64,000 nt of DNA from Streptomyces fuscichromogenes (lineage in GTDB: Bacteria > Actinomycetota > Actinomycetes > Streptomycetales > Streptomycetaceae), in contig NZ_BMML01000010.1 in the NCBI RefSeq assembly GCF_014645815.1, positions 1 to 64,000 of the forward strand. Direction: 5' to 3'. Position 1 is the stretch's first letter. Each line of letters begins with the position of its first letter. Below are positions 1-11,639 of this stretch, piece by piece. A program made the position numbers and the translations under genes. The notes below the pieces were generated by a model. That model did no database searches. It saw only the letters and a list, made by a program, of their open reading frames with translations, and was not told the DNA's origin.

Positions 1-144
1 GGTGGTGATCAACGTCTCGACGGCGACCCGGGAGGTGCGGTCCTCGCGCAGCAGCGCGTCGAGAATGGTGTCGCTGATCTGGTCAGCGATCTTGTCGGGG
101 TGACCCTCGGTCACGGACTCCGAGGTGAACAGGCGACGGGACAC
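1..144 (-). CDS. metK: S-adenosylmethionine synthetase, 5' part only (runs off left edge)
   Basis: MetK makes S-adenosylmethionine from methionine and ATP in the cytoplasm. Only the first 48 codons are present. They read SRRLFTSESVTEGHPDKIAD after the start and contain the GHPDK segment of the family's N-terminal ATP/methionine-binding region. The start is GTG at 144, with AGGGAG at 149-154 four bases upstream. The gene lies downstream of coaBC on the same strand after 239 non-coding bases, so it may have its own promoter there. No SAM riboswitch was recognised in that gap by eye. Identity is sure; the rest of the gene lies outside the window. Confidence 0.93.
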   Translation of the reverse strand, partial: MSRRLFTSESVTEGHPDKIADQISDTILDALLREDRTSRVAVETLITT

Positions 145-383
145 AACGCTCCCTGGGGTTGCAGCGGCTGCTGGCTGATCATTGGCGGACGACACGGGGG
201 CTGCACCCGGGCACCGTCCGAGAACAGTTTATCGGTCGCACTCGTCCGCCGGCCCACCTGTCTCGACACTCGGGAGTGCTGTGACCTGCGGCACGGGCAT
301 TCTGCCCAATGCCCGGCGGCCTTGGCCAGAGCCACCACGCCCTTATGTCGTACCCGGGAAAGTTGACATATGGCTGAAATAAG

Positions 384-1589
384 TTAACCCAAACGGGCCG
401 CGACCAGATCCCAGACGGTGTCGGCGAGAGCCTCCTTCGGCCCGTGCGGCACAGGCGTCTCGCTGCCGTCGGCGCCGAGCACCAGGGCCTCGTTCTCCTC
501 GGAACCGAACGTCTTCCGCTCCCCCACCTCGTTGACCACGAGCAGATCGCAGCCCTTGCGGGCCAGCTTGGTCCGGCCGTTGGCGAGGACGTCGTCGGTC
601 TCCGCGGCGAAGCCGACGATCACCTGTCCGGACCGCGCCCGGTCGGCGGAGATCTCCGCGAGGATGTCCGGATTCCGCACCAGGACGATCGGCTCGGGTT
701 CCTGGCCGTCCTTCTTCTTGATCTTCCCGGCCGCGTAGACGGCGGGGCGGAAGTCGGCGACGGCCGCCGCCATCACCACGGCGTCGGCGTCGGCGGCCGC
801 CTTCAGCACCGCCTCGCGCAGCTGCACGGCCGTACCGACCGGGACGACGTCCACGCCGGCCGGGTCGGGCAGGCCGGTGGCGTTCGCGGCGACCAGCGTC
901 ACCCGGGCACCCCGGGCGGCGGCCGTGCGGGCGAGGGCGTAGCCCTGCTTGCCGGAGGAGCGGTTGCCGAGGAAGCGGACGGGGTCGAGGGGCTCGCGGG
1001 TGCCGCCGGCCGAGACGACGACATGACGGCCGGCCAGGTCCGGTTCCCGCACCCCTCGCGCGAGGACGCGGCGGCAGACCTCGAAGATCTCCGCCGGGTC
1101 GGGCAGCCGCCCCTTGCCGGTGTCGACGCCGGTGAGGCGGCCGACCGCCGGTTCGATCACGAGGGCACCGCGCCGGCGCAGCGTGGCCACGTTCTCCTGG
1201 GTGGCCGGGTGCTCCCACATCTCGGTGTGCATCGCGGGGGCGAAGACGACCGGACAGCGGGCCGTGAGGAGGGTGTTGGTGAGCAGGTCGTCGGCGAGGC
1301 CGTGGGCGGCCTTGGCGAGCATGTCGGCGGTGGCGGGGGCGACGACGACCAGGTCGGCGTGCTGGCCGATGCGGACGTGCGGGACCTCTTCGACGTGGTC
1401 CCAGACCTCGGTGGAGACGGGGTTGCCGGAGAGGGCGGACCAGGTGGCGGCGCCGACGAAGTGCAGCGCGGAGGCGGTGGGCACGACCCGCACGTCATGG
1501 CCCGACTCGCTGAACCTTCGCAGCAGCTCACAGGCCTTGTACGCGGCGATGCCGCCACTGACCCCCAGCACGACCTTCGGCTTGTCCAC
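384..1589 (-). CDS. coaBC: Bifunctional phosphopantothenoylcysteine decarboxylase / phosphopantothenate-cysteine ligase
   Basis: CoaBC joins 4'-phosphopantothenate to cysteine and decarboxylates the product, two consecutive steps to coenzyme A. The protein is 401 aa. The N-terminal half is the FMN-binding CoaC domain (GVSGGIAAYK near residue 8 and PAMHTEMW, a variant of the usual PAMN motif). The second half is the CoaB domain, with SAGGTREPLDPVR, GNRSSGKQG and VNEVG. The start was set at the GTG at 1589, preceded by GGAGG; an in-frame ATG farther upstream (1637) has no better ribosome site and would add 16 residues not typical of the family. It lies between rpoZ and metK, a conserved actinobacterial order. 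Confidence 0.95.
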   Translation of the reverse strand: MDKPKVVLGVSGGIAAYKACELLRRFSESGHDVRVVPTASALHFVGAATWSALSGNPVSTEVWDHVEEVPHVRIGQHADLVVVAPATADMLAKAAHGLADDLLTNTLLTARCPVVFAPAMHTEMWEHPATQENVATLRRRGALVIEPAVGRLTGVDTGKGRLPDPAEIFEVCRRVLARGVREPDLAGRHVVVSAGGTREPLDPVRFLGNRSSGKQGYALARTAAARGARVTLVAANATGLPDPAGVDVVPVGTAVQLREAVLKAAADADAVVMAAAVADFRPAVYAAGKIKKKDGQEPEPIVLVRNPDILAEISADRARSGQVIVGFAAETDDVLANGRTKLARKGCDLLVVNEVGERKTFGSEENEALVLGADGSETPVPHGPKEALADTVWDLVAARLG

Positions 1590-1700
1590 CGGGCCTCCAC
1601 TCGTTGAATCGCCTCGTCGGATCGACGACTCCATCACACACCACAGGCCCGGCAGCGTGACTGCCGGGCCTGTGGATAAGTCAACCGCAATCTGAAGGTA

Positions 1701-1973
1701 CTACTGCGCCGGGCCTTCGATGGCCTCGGAGGTCAGCAGACCCGCGTTGATCTCGCGCAGGGCGATGGAGAGCGGCTTCTCGTGGACGTGGGTGTCGACG
1801 AGCGGACCGACGTACTCGAGGAGGCCCTCGCCGAGCTGCGAGTAGTACGCGTTGATCTGGCGGGCACGCTTGGCCGCGTAGATCACGAGGCTGTACTTCG
1901 AGTCGGTGGCCTCGAGGAGCTCGTCGATCGGAGGGTTGATGATGCCCTCGGGCGCGGTGATGGAAGAGGACAC
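1701..1973 (-). CDS. rpoZ: RNA polymerase omega subunit
   Basis: Omega is the small RNA polymerase subunit that helps assemble and stabilise the beta' subunit. The protein is 90 aa, the usual streptomycete length. It begins SSSITAPEGIINPPIDELL after the start and holds the conserved core SKYSLVIYAAKRARQIN (about residues 25-41) and the C-terminal HEKPLSIALREI segment. The GTG at 1973 is preferred because GGAAGG lies seven to eight bases upstream; an upstream ATG at 2021 would overlap the gmk end and add non-family residues. It sits directly downstream of gmk, as in many bacteria, and is probably cotranscribed with it. Confidence 0.95.
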   Translation of the reverse strand: MSSSITAPEGIINPPIDELLEATDSKYSLVIYAAKRARQINAYYSQLGEGLLEYVGPLVDTHVHEKPLSIALREINAGLLTSEAIEGPAQ

Positions 1974-2024
1974 GCTCTGCCTTCCGATGGATGGGAAAGA
2001 TTCAGTCTGAATGATCAGCAACGA

Positions 2025-2618
2025 TCACACAACGTCCATCAAGGCTAGCAGCTCGCGCGCCACGTCCTCGACGGAGGTGTTGACCAGTGTCTCGTCGAAC
2101 TCCGGCTCGGCCGCGAGTTCGATCTTGGCCGCGTCCAGCCGCCGCTCGATCACCTCGGGCGCCTCGGTGCCGCGTCCGGTGAGCCTGCGCACCAGCTCCT
2201 CCCAGGAGGGCGGGGCCAGGAACACCAGCCGGCCCTCCGGCATGGTCTCGCGGACCTGCCGGGCACCCTGGAGGTCGATCTCCAGCAGGACCGGCACACC
2301 GGCTTCGAGGTGCTCCAGCACGGCGGCGCGCGGGGTGCCGTAGCGGTTGCCGGCGAATTCGGCCCACTCCAGGAGCTCGCCGTTGGCGATCAGCTTGTCC
2401 ATCTCCTCGTCGGAGACGAAGAAGTAGTGGACGCCGTGCTTCTCGCCCGGCCGGGGCCTGCGGGTGGTCGCCGACACCGAGAGCCAGACCTCGGGGTGTT
2501 CTTTGCGCATATGAGCGACGACCGTGCTCTTGCCGACCCCGGAGGGGCCGGAGAGCACGGTCAGCCGCGGACGTACGTCCGGGGGCTCGGGGGTCGTCCC
2601 CCGGAATGTTGCAGCCAT
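2025..2618 (-). CDS. gmk: Guanylate kinase
   Basis: Guanylate kinase phosphorylates GMP (and dGMP) to GDP with ATP. The 197-aa protein carries the P-loop GPSGVGKST at residues 24-32. The GMP-binding segment SVSATTRRPRPGEKHGVHYFF follows, then the EWAEFAGNRYGTP region and VLLEIDLQGARQV. The length fits the family. The gene lies between the nucleoid protein sIHF and rpoZ, the same order as mihF-gmk-rpoZ in mycobacteria. The ATG at 2618 places about 16 disordered residues before the first beta strand. No unusual residue was seen. Confidence 0.95.
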   Translation of the reverse strand: MAATFRGTTPEPPDVRPRLTVLSGPSGVGKSTVVAHMRKEHPEVWLSVSATTRRPRPGEKHGVHYFFVSDEEMDKLIANGELLEWAEFAGNRYGTPRAAVLEHLEAGVPVLLEIDLQGARQVRETMPEGRLVFLAPPSWEELVRRLTGRGTEAPEVIERRLDAAKIELAAEPEFDETLVNTSVEDVARELLALMDVV

Positions 2619-2678
2619 GCAGCGATTATTCCAGCAATCGCAGGCTGCCCGGGACGGCTGTCCCGGACGGCCCGATGA

Positions 2679-3002
2679 TCAGGAGCCGGTGCTGCCGAAC
2701 TCGCGCTCCAGGGAGGCGATCTGGTTGGACCCGAGGCCACGGACTCGACGGCTCTCGGAGATCCCGAGACGCTCCATGATCTGCTTGGCGCGGACCTTGC
2801 CCACGCCCGGCAGGGACTCGAGCAGGGCGGAGACCTTCATCTTGCCGATGACGTCGTTCTCCTGGCCCTGCTTGATGACCTCGTGAAGAGAGGCGCCGGA
2901 GTGCTTGAGTCGATTCTTGACCTCGGCCCGCTCCCGGCGAGCCGCGGCGGCCTTTTCGAGCGCGGCTGCGCGCTGTTCAGGGGTAAGGGGCGGAAGAGCC
3001 AC
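2679..3002 (-). CDS. sihF: Integration host factor-like nucleoid protein, sIHF/mIHF family
   Basis: This is the small actinobacterial nucleoid-associated protein that binds and bends DNA and influences development and antibiotic production in Streptomyces. It is 107 aa. It starts ALPPLTPEQRAAALEKA, has a charged helix (residues 15-35) and ends with the helix-hairpin-helix-like DNA-binding part LLESLPGVGKVRAKQIMERL and RRVRGLGSNQIASL. The GTG at 3002 was chosen because GAGGTGAC lies just upstream and it gives the known family length; a longer reading to 3125 has no support. It is unrelated in sequence to the IHF/HU heterodimer of E. coli. The 267 bases between it and pyrF presumably hold its promoter. 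Confidence 0.93.
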   Translation of the reverse strand: MALPPLTPEQRAAALEKAAAARRERAEVKNRLKHSGASLHEVIKQGQENDVIGKMKVSALLESLPGVGKVRAKQIMERLGISESRRVRGLGSNQIASLEREFGSTGS

Positions 3003-3269
3003 GCCTACGTCACCTCGGATGTCGAACTGTCGGATACGGACCGGTGAGGAACCTAGTCGCCCCACACCTGGGGAGCTACGAGCAACACGCTTGCCCGTTG
3101 ACTCTGCTCGGAGACTAGCGGGCAAGTCCGCCGGAGTCAGCGAGAACAGCGGAAAAGTCCTGGTCAGCCTCCGTGAGGACAGACATTTCAGACATACTGC
3201 CCGGGATTTGAGGATGTATTCACGTTCGGGCAGACCCCGAAGTGCCCGTCGCGGCGCGCCGCGCAGTCC

Positions 3270-4115
3270 TCACCGACCTGCGACGACGTCCCGGATCTCA
3301 CCCGCGAACCGGTCCGCGGCCGCCCGCAGGGCCCCGACATCGGGACCGTGACGCAAAACACCTCGGCTCACGTTTGGAACCACGTTGCGCACCGCGGCCC
3401 CGAAGACCGTGGGGAGATCGGCCGCCGTCGCCCCCTGCGCACCCACGCCCGGCGCGAGGATCGGGCCGTTGATGTCGAGGTCGTACGACGACAGGTCGCC
3501 GACCGTGGCACCGACGACGGCGCCGAAGGAACCCAGCGGCTCCTCCCCCGCGTTCTCGGCGGCCAGGTGCGCCAGTACGGTGGCACCGACCGTCCGGCCG
3601 TCGGCGCGCACCGCGTGCTGTACCTCGGGACCCTCCGGATTGGAGGTGAGCGCCAGCACGAACAGGCCGGCCCCGGTCTCCCGGGCCAGCGCGACGGCCG
3701 GGCTGAGCGAGCCGTAGCCGAGGTACGGCGAGACGGTCAGGGCGTCCGAGAACAGCGGGGCGTCCTTGCGCAGATAGGCCTCCGCGTACCCGGCCATGGT
3801 CGAGCCGATGTCGCCGCGCTTGGCGTCCATCACGACCAGCGCCCCGGCCGCCCGCGCCTCCTCGACCACCCGCTCCAGCACGGCGACCCCGCGCGCCCCG
3901 AACCGCTCGAAGAACGCGCTCTGCGGCTTCATCACGGCGACCCGGTCGGCCACCGCCTCGACGACGGTACGGCTGAACCGCTCCAGGCCCACCACGTCGT
4001 CGTTCAGACCCCACTCGGAGAGCAGGGAGGCGTGCGGGTCGATACCGACGCACAGCGGACCGCGCTCGTCCATCACGCGGCGCAGCCGCGCGCCGAAGGG
4101 CTCCAAGGGGCTCAT
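3270..4115 (-). CDS. pyrF: Orotidine 5'-phosphate decarboxylase (long, type 2 form)
   Basis: PyrF converts orotidine monophosphate to UMP, the last step of pyrimidine synthesis. The protein is 281 aa, the length of the longer PyrF subfamily. LCVGIDPHASLL lies near residue 20, the catalytic-lysine segment VVMDAKRGDIGSTM near residue 96, and LTVSPYLGYGSL and ILAPGVGAQG later. The start ATG (4113-4115) overlaps the pyrD stop in an ATGA, so translation is probably coupled. It is the last gene of the operon. Downstream on the minus strand there is only a weak inverted repeat (GCGGCGCGCCGC near 3253-3264), so its transcription end is uncertain. Confidence 0.95.
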   Translation of the reverse strand: MSPLEPFGARLRRVMDERGPLCVGIDPHASLLSEWGLNDDVVGLERFSRTVVEAVADRVAVMKPQSAFFERFGARGVAVLERVVEEARAAGALVVMDAKRGDIGSTMAGYAEAYLRKDAPLFSDALTVSPYLGYGSLSPAVALARETGAGLFVLALTSNPEGPEVQHAVRADGRTVGATVLAHLAAENAGEEPLGSFGAVVGATVGDLSSYDLDINGPILAPGVGAQGATAADLPTVFGAAVRNVVPNVSRGVLRHGPDVGALRAAADRFAGEIRDVVAGR

Positions 4116-5218
4116 ACGGTCTTCCTCACGTCGGCGCCGACCGCGTCGGCGAGGGTGGCGTACGGGCTGGTGCGCAGGCGCGCCGCGAGGCCCTTGTGGA
4201 GGGCGCGAGCGTAGAACGGCCCCTCGTAGACGAAGGCGCTGTAGCCCTGGACCAGCGTGGCACCGGCCAGGATGCGCTGCCAGGCGTCCTCGGCGTTCTC
4301 GATGCCGCCGACGCCCACCAGGGTGATCCGGTCGCCCACGCGCGCGTACAGCCGCCGCAGCACCTCCAGGGAGCGCGCCTTGAGCGGCGCCCCGGAGAGC
4401 CCGCCGGTCTCCTGCACCAGCGCGGGATCGGAGCGCAGCCCCAACTCGTCCCGCGCGATGGTGGTGTTGGTCGCGATGATCCCGTCCAGACCCAGCTCCA
4501 CGGCCAGGTCGGCGACGGCGTCGACGTCCTCGTCGGCGAGGTCCGGCGCGATCTTCACCAGCAGCGGCACCCGGCGGTTCGCCGCCACCCGGTCGGCGGC
4601 CTCGCGCACGGCCGTCAGCAGCGGCCGCAGCTGGTCGACCGCCTGGAGGCTGCGCAGGCCCGGCGTGTTCGGGGACGACACGTTCACGACCAGGTAGTCG
4701 GCGTACGGCGCGAGCCGCTCGGCGGACTTCACGTAGTCGCCGACGGCCTCGGCCTCCGGTACGACCTTGGTCTTGCCGATGTTCACGCCCACGACGGTCC
4801 TGAAGACGGCCTCCCGGGTCGCCAGCCGCGCGGCGACGGCCAGCGAACCGTCGTTGTTGAAGCCCATGCGGTTGATCAGCGCCCGGTCCGCGACGAGCCG
4901 GAACATCCGCTTCCTGGGGTTGCCGGGCTGCGCCTCCCCGGTGACCGTGCCGATCTCGACGTGGTCGAAGCCGAGCATGGACATCCCGTCGATCGCGACG
5001 GCGTTCTTGTCGAAGCCGGCGGCCAGCCCGAAGGGCCCGTGCATCCGCAGCCCGAAGGCCTCGGTGCGCAGCTCCTTGTAGCGGGGCGCGAGCGCGGCCG
5101 CGACGAAGGTGCGCAGCACGGGAATGCGGGCGGCGAGCCGGATCCACCGGAAGGCGAGATGGTGAGCGGCCTCGGGATCCATCCGCCGGAAGACGAGCTG
5201 GAAAAAGATCTTGTACAT
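4112..5218 (-). CDS. pyrD: Dihydroorotate dehydrogenase, class 2 (quinone-dependent)
   Basis: PyrD oxidises dihydroorotate to orotate and passes electrons to the quinone pool at the inner face of the membrane. The protein is 368 aa. The N-terminal helices (MYKIFFQLVFRRMDPEAAHH) are the membrane-associating part of class 2 enzymes. The FMN barrel follows with FGLAAGFDKNA, NRMGFNN, the catalytic serine region NVSSPNTPGLR, and LVGVGGIENAEDAW. The start ATG at 5218 follows GAGGACACCG; the GTG at 5230 overlaps that ribosome site and is less likely. It is separated from carB by 120 bases carrying a hairpin and a copy of the dispersed repeat. Confidence 0.94.
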   Translation of the reverse strand: MYKIFFQLVFRRMDPEAAHHLAFRWIRLAARIPVLRTFVAAALAPRYKELRTEAFGLRMHGPFGLAAGFDKNAVAIDGMSMLGFDHVEIGTVTGEAQPGNPRKRMFRLVADRALINRMGFNNDGSLAVAARLATREAVFRTVVGVNIGKTKVVPEAEAVGDYVKSAERLAPYADYLVVNVSSPNTPGLRSLQAVDQLRPLLTAVREAADRVAANRRVPLLVKIAPDLADEDVDAVADLAVELGLDGIIATNTTIARDELGLRSDPALVQETGGLSGAPLKARSLEVLRRLYARVGDRITLVGVGGIENAEDAWQRILAGATLVQGYSAFVYEGPFYARALHKGLAARLRTSPYATLADAVGADVRKTV

Positions 5219-5235
5219 CGGTGTCCTCACACGAA

Positions 5236-5263
5236 GGGGGGACGCCGTTTCCGGAGTCCCCCC
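5236..5263. terminator. Hairpin in the carB-pyrD gap
   Basis: An eight-base stem (GGGGGGAC at 5236-5243 with GTCCCCCC at 5256-5263) encloses a 12-base loop. No T-run follows. It lies inside the pyr operon and could be a weak terminator, an attenuator or an mRNA stabiliser. Confidence 0.4.
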
Positions 5264-5270
5264 TCAGCCG

Positions 5271-5330
5271 AGCGCCCTCAAGGGGCGCGGGGAACTGCGC
5301 GACCGGCCCCCACCGGCCCGCAGCCGAACC
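5271..5330 (+). repeat. Dispersed intergenic repeat, copy 1 (inside pyr operon)
   Basis: This copy has the core AGGGGCGCGGGGAACTGCGC followed by a CCGGCCCGCAGCCG-type tail shared with copies at 14161-14220, 16558-16750 and 52355-52411. The front contains an inverted repeat (GCGCCC with GGGCGC) that can fold as a small hairpin. It lies between carB and pyrD. No coding sequence is apparent. Confidence 0.7.
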
Positions 5331-5338
5331 ACGGCCTG

Positions 5339-8642
<3,304 letters not shown>

Positions 8643-8650
<8 letters not shown>

Positions 8651-9785
8651 GCTGGCCCTCCATCAGGGAAACGAAGCGGTCGAACAGGTAGGCGGCGTCG
8701 TGCGGGCCCGCTGCCGCTTCGGGGTGGTACTGGACGGAGAAGGCAGGCTGGTCGAGCAGCTGCAGCCCCTCCACGACGTCGTCGTTGAGGCAGACGTGCG
8801 AGACCTCGGCGCGGCCGAACCTCGTCTCGCTGACCTGGTCGAGCGGCGCGTCCACGGCGAAGCCGTGGTTGTGCGCGGTGACCTCGACCTTGCCGGTCGT
8901 ACGGTCCTGGACCGGCTGGTTGATGCCCCGGTGGCCGTACTTCAGCTTGTAGGTGCCGAAGCCGAGCGCGCGGCCGAGGATCTGGTTGCCGAAGCAGATG
9001 CCGAAGAGCGGGGTCCTCCGCGCCAGGACTGCGGTCATCAGGGCCACCGGGCCGTCGGCCGTGGCCGGGTCGCCGGGGCCGTTGGAGAAGAACACGCCGT
9101 CCGGGGAGACGGCGTACACGTCGTCCTCGGTGGCGGTCGCGGGCAGCACGTGCACCTCGATGCCGCGCTCGGCCATGCGCTGCGGGGTCATGCCCTTGAT
9201 GCCGAGGTCTATGGCGGCGACGGTGAACCGCTTCTCCCCGACCGCCGGGACGACGTACGCCTCCTTGGTCGCGACCTCCTCGTAGAGCGAGGCGCCCTTC
9301 ATGTGCGGCTGGGCCTGCACGCGCGCGAGGAGTTCGGCGTCGGTGGCGATCGCCTCGCCGGAGAACACGCCGGCGCGCATCGAGCCGCGCTCGCGCAGGT
9401 GCCGGGTGAGGGCGCGGGTGTCGATCCCGGAGATGCCGACCACGCCCTGCGCCACCAGTTCCGCGTCGAGCGAACGCTTGGCGCGCCAGTTGGAGGGCAC
9501 GCGCGAGGGGTCGCGCACGACGTAGCCGGAGACCCAGATGCGGCTGGACTCGTCGTCCTCGTCGTTCCACCCCGTGTTGCCGATCTGGGGGGCGGTGGCG
9601 ACCACGATCTGGCGGTCGTACGACGGGTCGGTCAGGGTCTCCTGGTAGCCGGTCATGCCGGTGGAGAACACGGCCTCGCCGAAGGTCTCCCCCACGGCCC
9701 CGTAGGCGCGGCCGCGGAAGATCCGGCCGTCCTCCAGGACGAGTACGGCGGGAACCCTGGTGGCTCCCCTGGTGGAGGTCGTCAT
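8643..9785 (-). CDS. carA: Carbamoyl-phosphate synthase small (glutaminase) subunit
   Basis: CarA hydrolyses glutamine and channels ammonia to CarB. The protein is 380 aa. An N-terminal small-subunit domain (VLEDGRIFRG, FSTGMTGYQE) is followed by a class I glutamine amidotransferase domain. The domain shows FFSNGPGDPA, the nucleophile cysteine in LFGICFGNQILG, and the His/Glu pair in SVQYHPEAAAGP. The start ATG (9783-9785) overlaps the stop of the preceding membrane-protein gene (ATGA), and its end overlaps carB by eight bases. All catalytic residues are present. Confidence 0.97.
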
Positions 9786-10351
9786 CGTTCGGCGCCTTCC
9801 GTGCTGGGTGTCTTGATCATGGAGTTGATGGCCTCGACCCATTCGGTCTGCTCGGCCGCGTGGTCCGAGCGGAATCCGGAGTCGATCAGCCGGTCGCCGT
9901 GCTGCCAGGTCACCACGAGGAGTCCGCCCTCGGTGAGGACCTTGCCCGCGATGCCCTTGCCGAGCAGGGCCTCGCGGAGCGCGTCGGCGGGGATGAAGAA
10001 GTCGGTCGCGCCGGGACGTACGACGTCCAGGCCCGCGTCGGTCAGGGTGAGCTCGGCCCGGCTGCGGGAGCCGAGGCCGCGTGCCACGATGCGGTCCAGC
10101 CACTGCCCGGCGGTGGTGGAGCCGTGGTAGCGGCCGCTCATCGTCAGTTTCGCCTCGCCGGGGTCGTCCGGCGCGGTGGGGAGCTCGGGCAGGTCGCCCT
10201 GGAGGGTGCCGCGCCACTTCCAGCCCTCGCGCATCAGCCAGTAGACGAGCGCGACGAAGAGGGCGAGGCCGACGAGCCAGCCGACGCGGGCGGACCAGTC
10301 GGTGACCGCGGCCGACTTCTTCTCGTCGGCCAGCAGGATCAGAGGTGTCAC
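9782..10351 (-). CDS. Conserved membrane protein of the pyr operon, function unknown
   Basis: This 189-aa protein has one clear membrane helix (about residues 23-40, VGWLVGLALFVALVYWLM) and then a soluble domain of about 140 residues. Segments such as ELTLTDAGLDVVRPGATDFFIP and LLVVTWQHGDRLIDSGFR look like a small beta-rich, PH-like fold; that is inference. The start is GTG at 10351, overlapping the pyrC stop (GTGA); its own stop overlaps the carA start (ATGA). The tight coupling between pyrC and carA, and a gene in the same place in mycobacterial pyr operons (Rv1382), point to a role tied to pyrimidine synthesis or to envelope localisation of it. No catalytic motif was recognised. Confidence 0.8.
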   Translation of the reverse strand: MTPLILLADEKKSAAVTDWSARVGWLVGLALFVALVYWLMREGWKWRGTLQGDLPELPTAPDDPGEAKLTMSGRYHGSTTAGQWLDRIVARGLGSRSRAELTLTDAGLDVVRPGATDFFIPADALREALLGKGIAGKVLTEGGLLVVTWQHGDRLIDSGFRSDHAAEQTEWVEAINSMIKTPSTEGAER

Positions 10352-11634
10352 GTCAGCTTCCCGTCCACGAGCGTCGCCTTGCCCCGCAGCCACGTGTGGG
10401 TGACACGGCCCGGCAGCTCGCGTCCCTCGTACGGGGTGTTGCGGCTGCGCGAGGCGAAGCCCGCGGGGTCCACCTGGCCACGGTATTCGGTGTCGACGAG
10501 CGTGAGGTTGGCGGGCTCACCTGCCGAGACGGGACGGCCATGACCGGCGGCCCGGCCGATCCGCGCCGGCTTCACGGACATCCGGTCCGCGACTCCGGCC
10601 CAGGTCAGCAGGCCCGTGTCCACCATGGTCTCCTGGACCACCGACAGCGCGGTCTCCAGGCCCACCATCCCCATGGCGGCCGCGGCCCACTCGCAGTCCT
10701 TGTCCTCGTGCGGGTGCGGGGCGTGGTCGGTGGCGACGATGTCGATGGTGCCGTCGGCGAGTGCCTCGCGCAGCGCCAGCACGTCCCGCTCGGTGCGCAG
10801 CGGCGGGTTGACCTTGTAGACCGGGTTGTACGACCGCACCAGCTCGTCGGTGAGGAGCAGGTGGTGCGGGGTGACCTCGGCGGTGACGTCGATGCCCCGG
10901 GACTTGGCCCAGCGCACGATCTCGACGGAGCCGGCGGTGGAGAGGTGGCAGATGTGGACGCGGGAGCCGACGTGCTCGGCGAGCAGGACGTCCCGGGCGA
11001 TGACCGACTCCTCGGCGACCGCGGGCCAGCCCCCGAGCCCCAGCTCCGCCGAGACGACGCCCTCGTTCATCTGGGCGCCCTCGGTCAGCCGGGGCTCCTG
11101 GGCGTGCTGGGCGACGACCCCGCCGAAGGCCTTCACGTACTCCAGCGCGCGGCGCATGATCACGGCGTCGTCGACGCACTTGCCGTCGTCGGAGAAGACG
11201 GTGACCCCGGCGGCCGACTCGTGCATGGCGCCCAGCTCGGCGAGCTTCCTGCCCTCCAGGCCGACGGTGACCGCGCCGATGGGCTGGACGTCGCAGTAGC
11301 CGTGCTCCTGGCCGAGCCGGTAGACCTGCTCGACGACGCCGGCGGTGTCGGCGACCGGGAAGGTGTTGGCCATGGCGAAGACGGCCGTGTAGCCGCCGCT
11401 CGCGGCCGCGCGGGTGCCGGTGAGGACGGTCTCGGAGTCCTCGCGGCCGGGCTCGCGCAGATGTGTGTGCAGGTCCACGAGGCCCGGCAGCAGCACCTTG
11501 CCGCCGGCCTCGACGACCTCGGCCCCGTCGGCGGACAGACCGGAGCCGACCGCCTCGATGGTCTCGCCGTCGATCAGGACGTCCTGCGGCTCGCCGCCGA
11601 GCACCCTCGCACCACGGATCAGGATCTTGCTCAT
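10348..11634 (-). CDS. pyrC: Dihydroorotase
   Basis: PyrC cyclises carbamoyl aspartate to dihydroorotate using bound zinc. The 428-aa protein is a type I (amidohydrolase, PyrC2-like) enzyme. The metal-binding HTHLREPG sits near residue 57, with FSDDGK, the histidine in HICHLSTAGS and the catalytic Asp in VATDHAPH farther on. The length suits the family. It lies five bases after pyrB and shares a GTGA overlap with the membrane-protein gene downstream, so the pyrB-pyrC-membrane protein-carA-carB run reads as one translationally linked unit. No abnormality was seen. Confidence 0.96.
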   Translation of the reverse strand: MSKILIRGARVLGGEPQDVLIDGETIEAVGSGLSADGAEVVEAGGKVLLPGLVDLHTHLREPGREDSETVLTGTRAAASGGYTAVFAMANTFPVADTAGVVEQVYRLGQEHGYCDVQPIGAVTVGLEGRKLAELGAMHESAAGVTVFSDDGKCVDDAVIMRRALEYVKAFGGVVAQHAQEPRLTEGAQMNEGVVSAELGLGGWPAVAEESVIARDVLLAEHVGSRVHICHLSTAGSVEIVRWAKSRGIDVTAEVTPHHLLLTDELVRSYNPVYKVNPPLRTERDVLALREALADGTIDIVATDHAPHPHEDKDCEWAAAAMGMVGLETALSVVQETMVDTGLLTWAGVADRMSVKPARIGRAAGHGRPVSAGEPANLTLVDTEYRGQVDPAGFASRSRNTPYEGRELPGRVTHTWLRGKATLVDGKLT

Positions 11635-11639
11635 GGGTC

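Noticed and set aside
145..383. A SAM riboswitch before metK
   Set aside because: The gap was inspected for the characteristic paired elements and no convincing fold was seen. GC-rich palindromes alone are not enough.
3063..3090. A TTGACT element and hairpin-like sequence upstream of sIHF as a small RNA gene
   Set aside because: No matching -10 at a suitable distance and no terminator follow on the plus strand; evidence is too weak.
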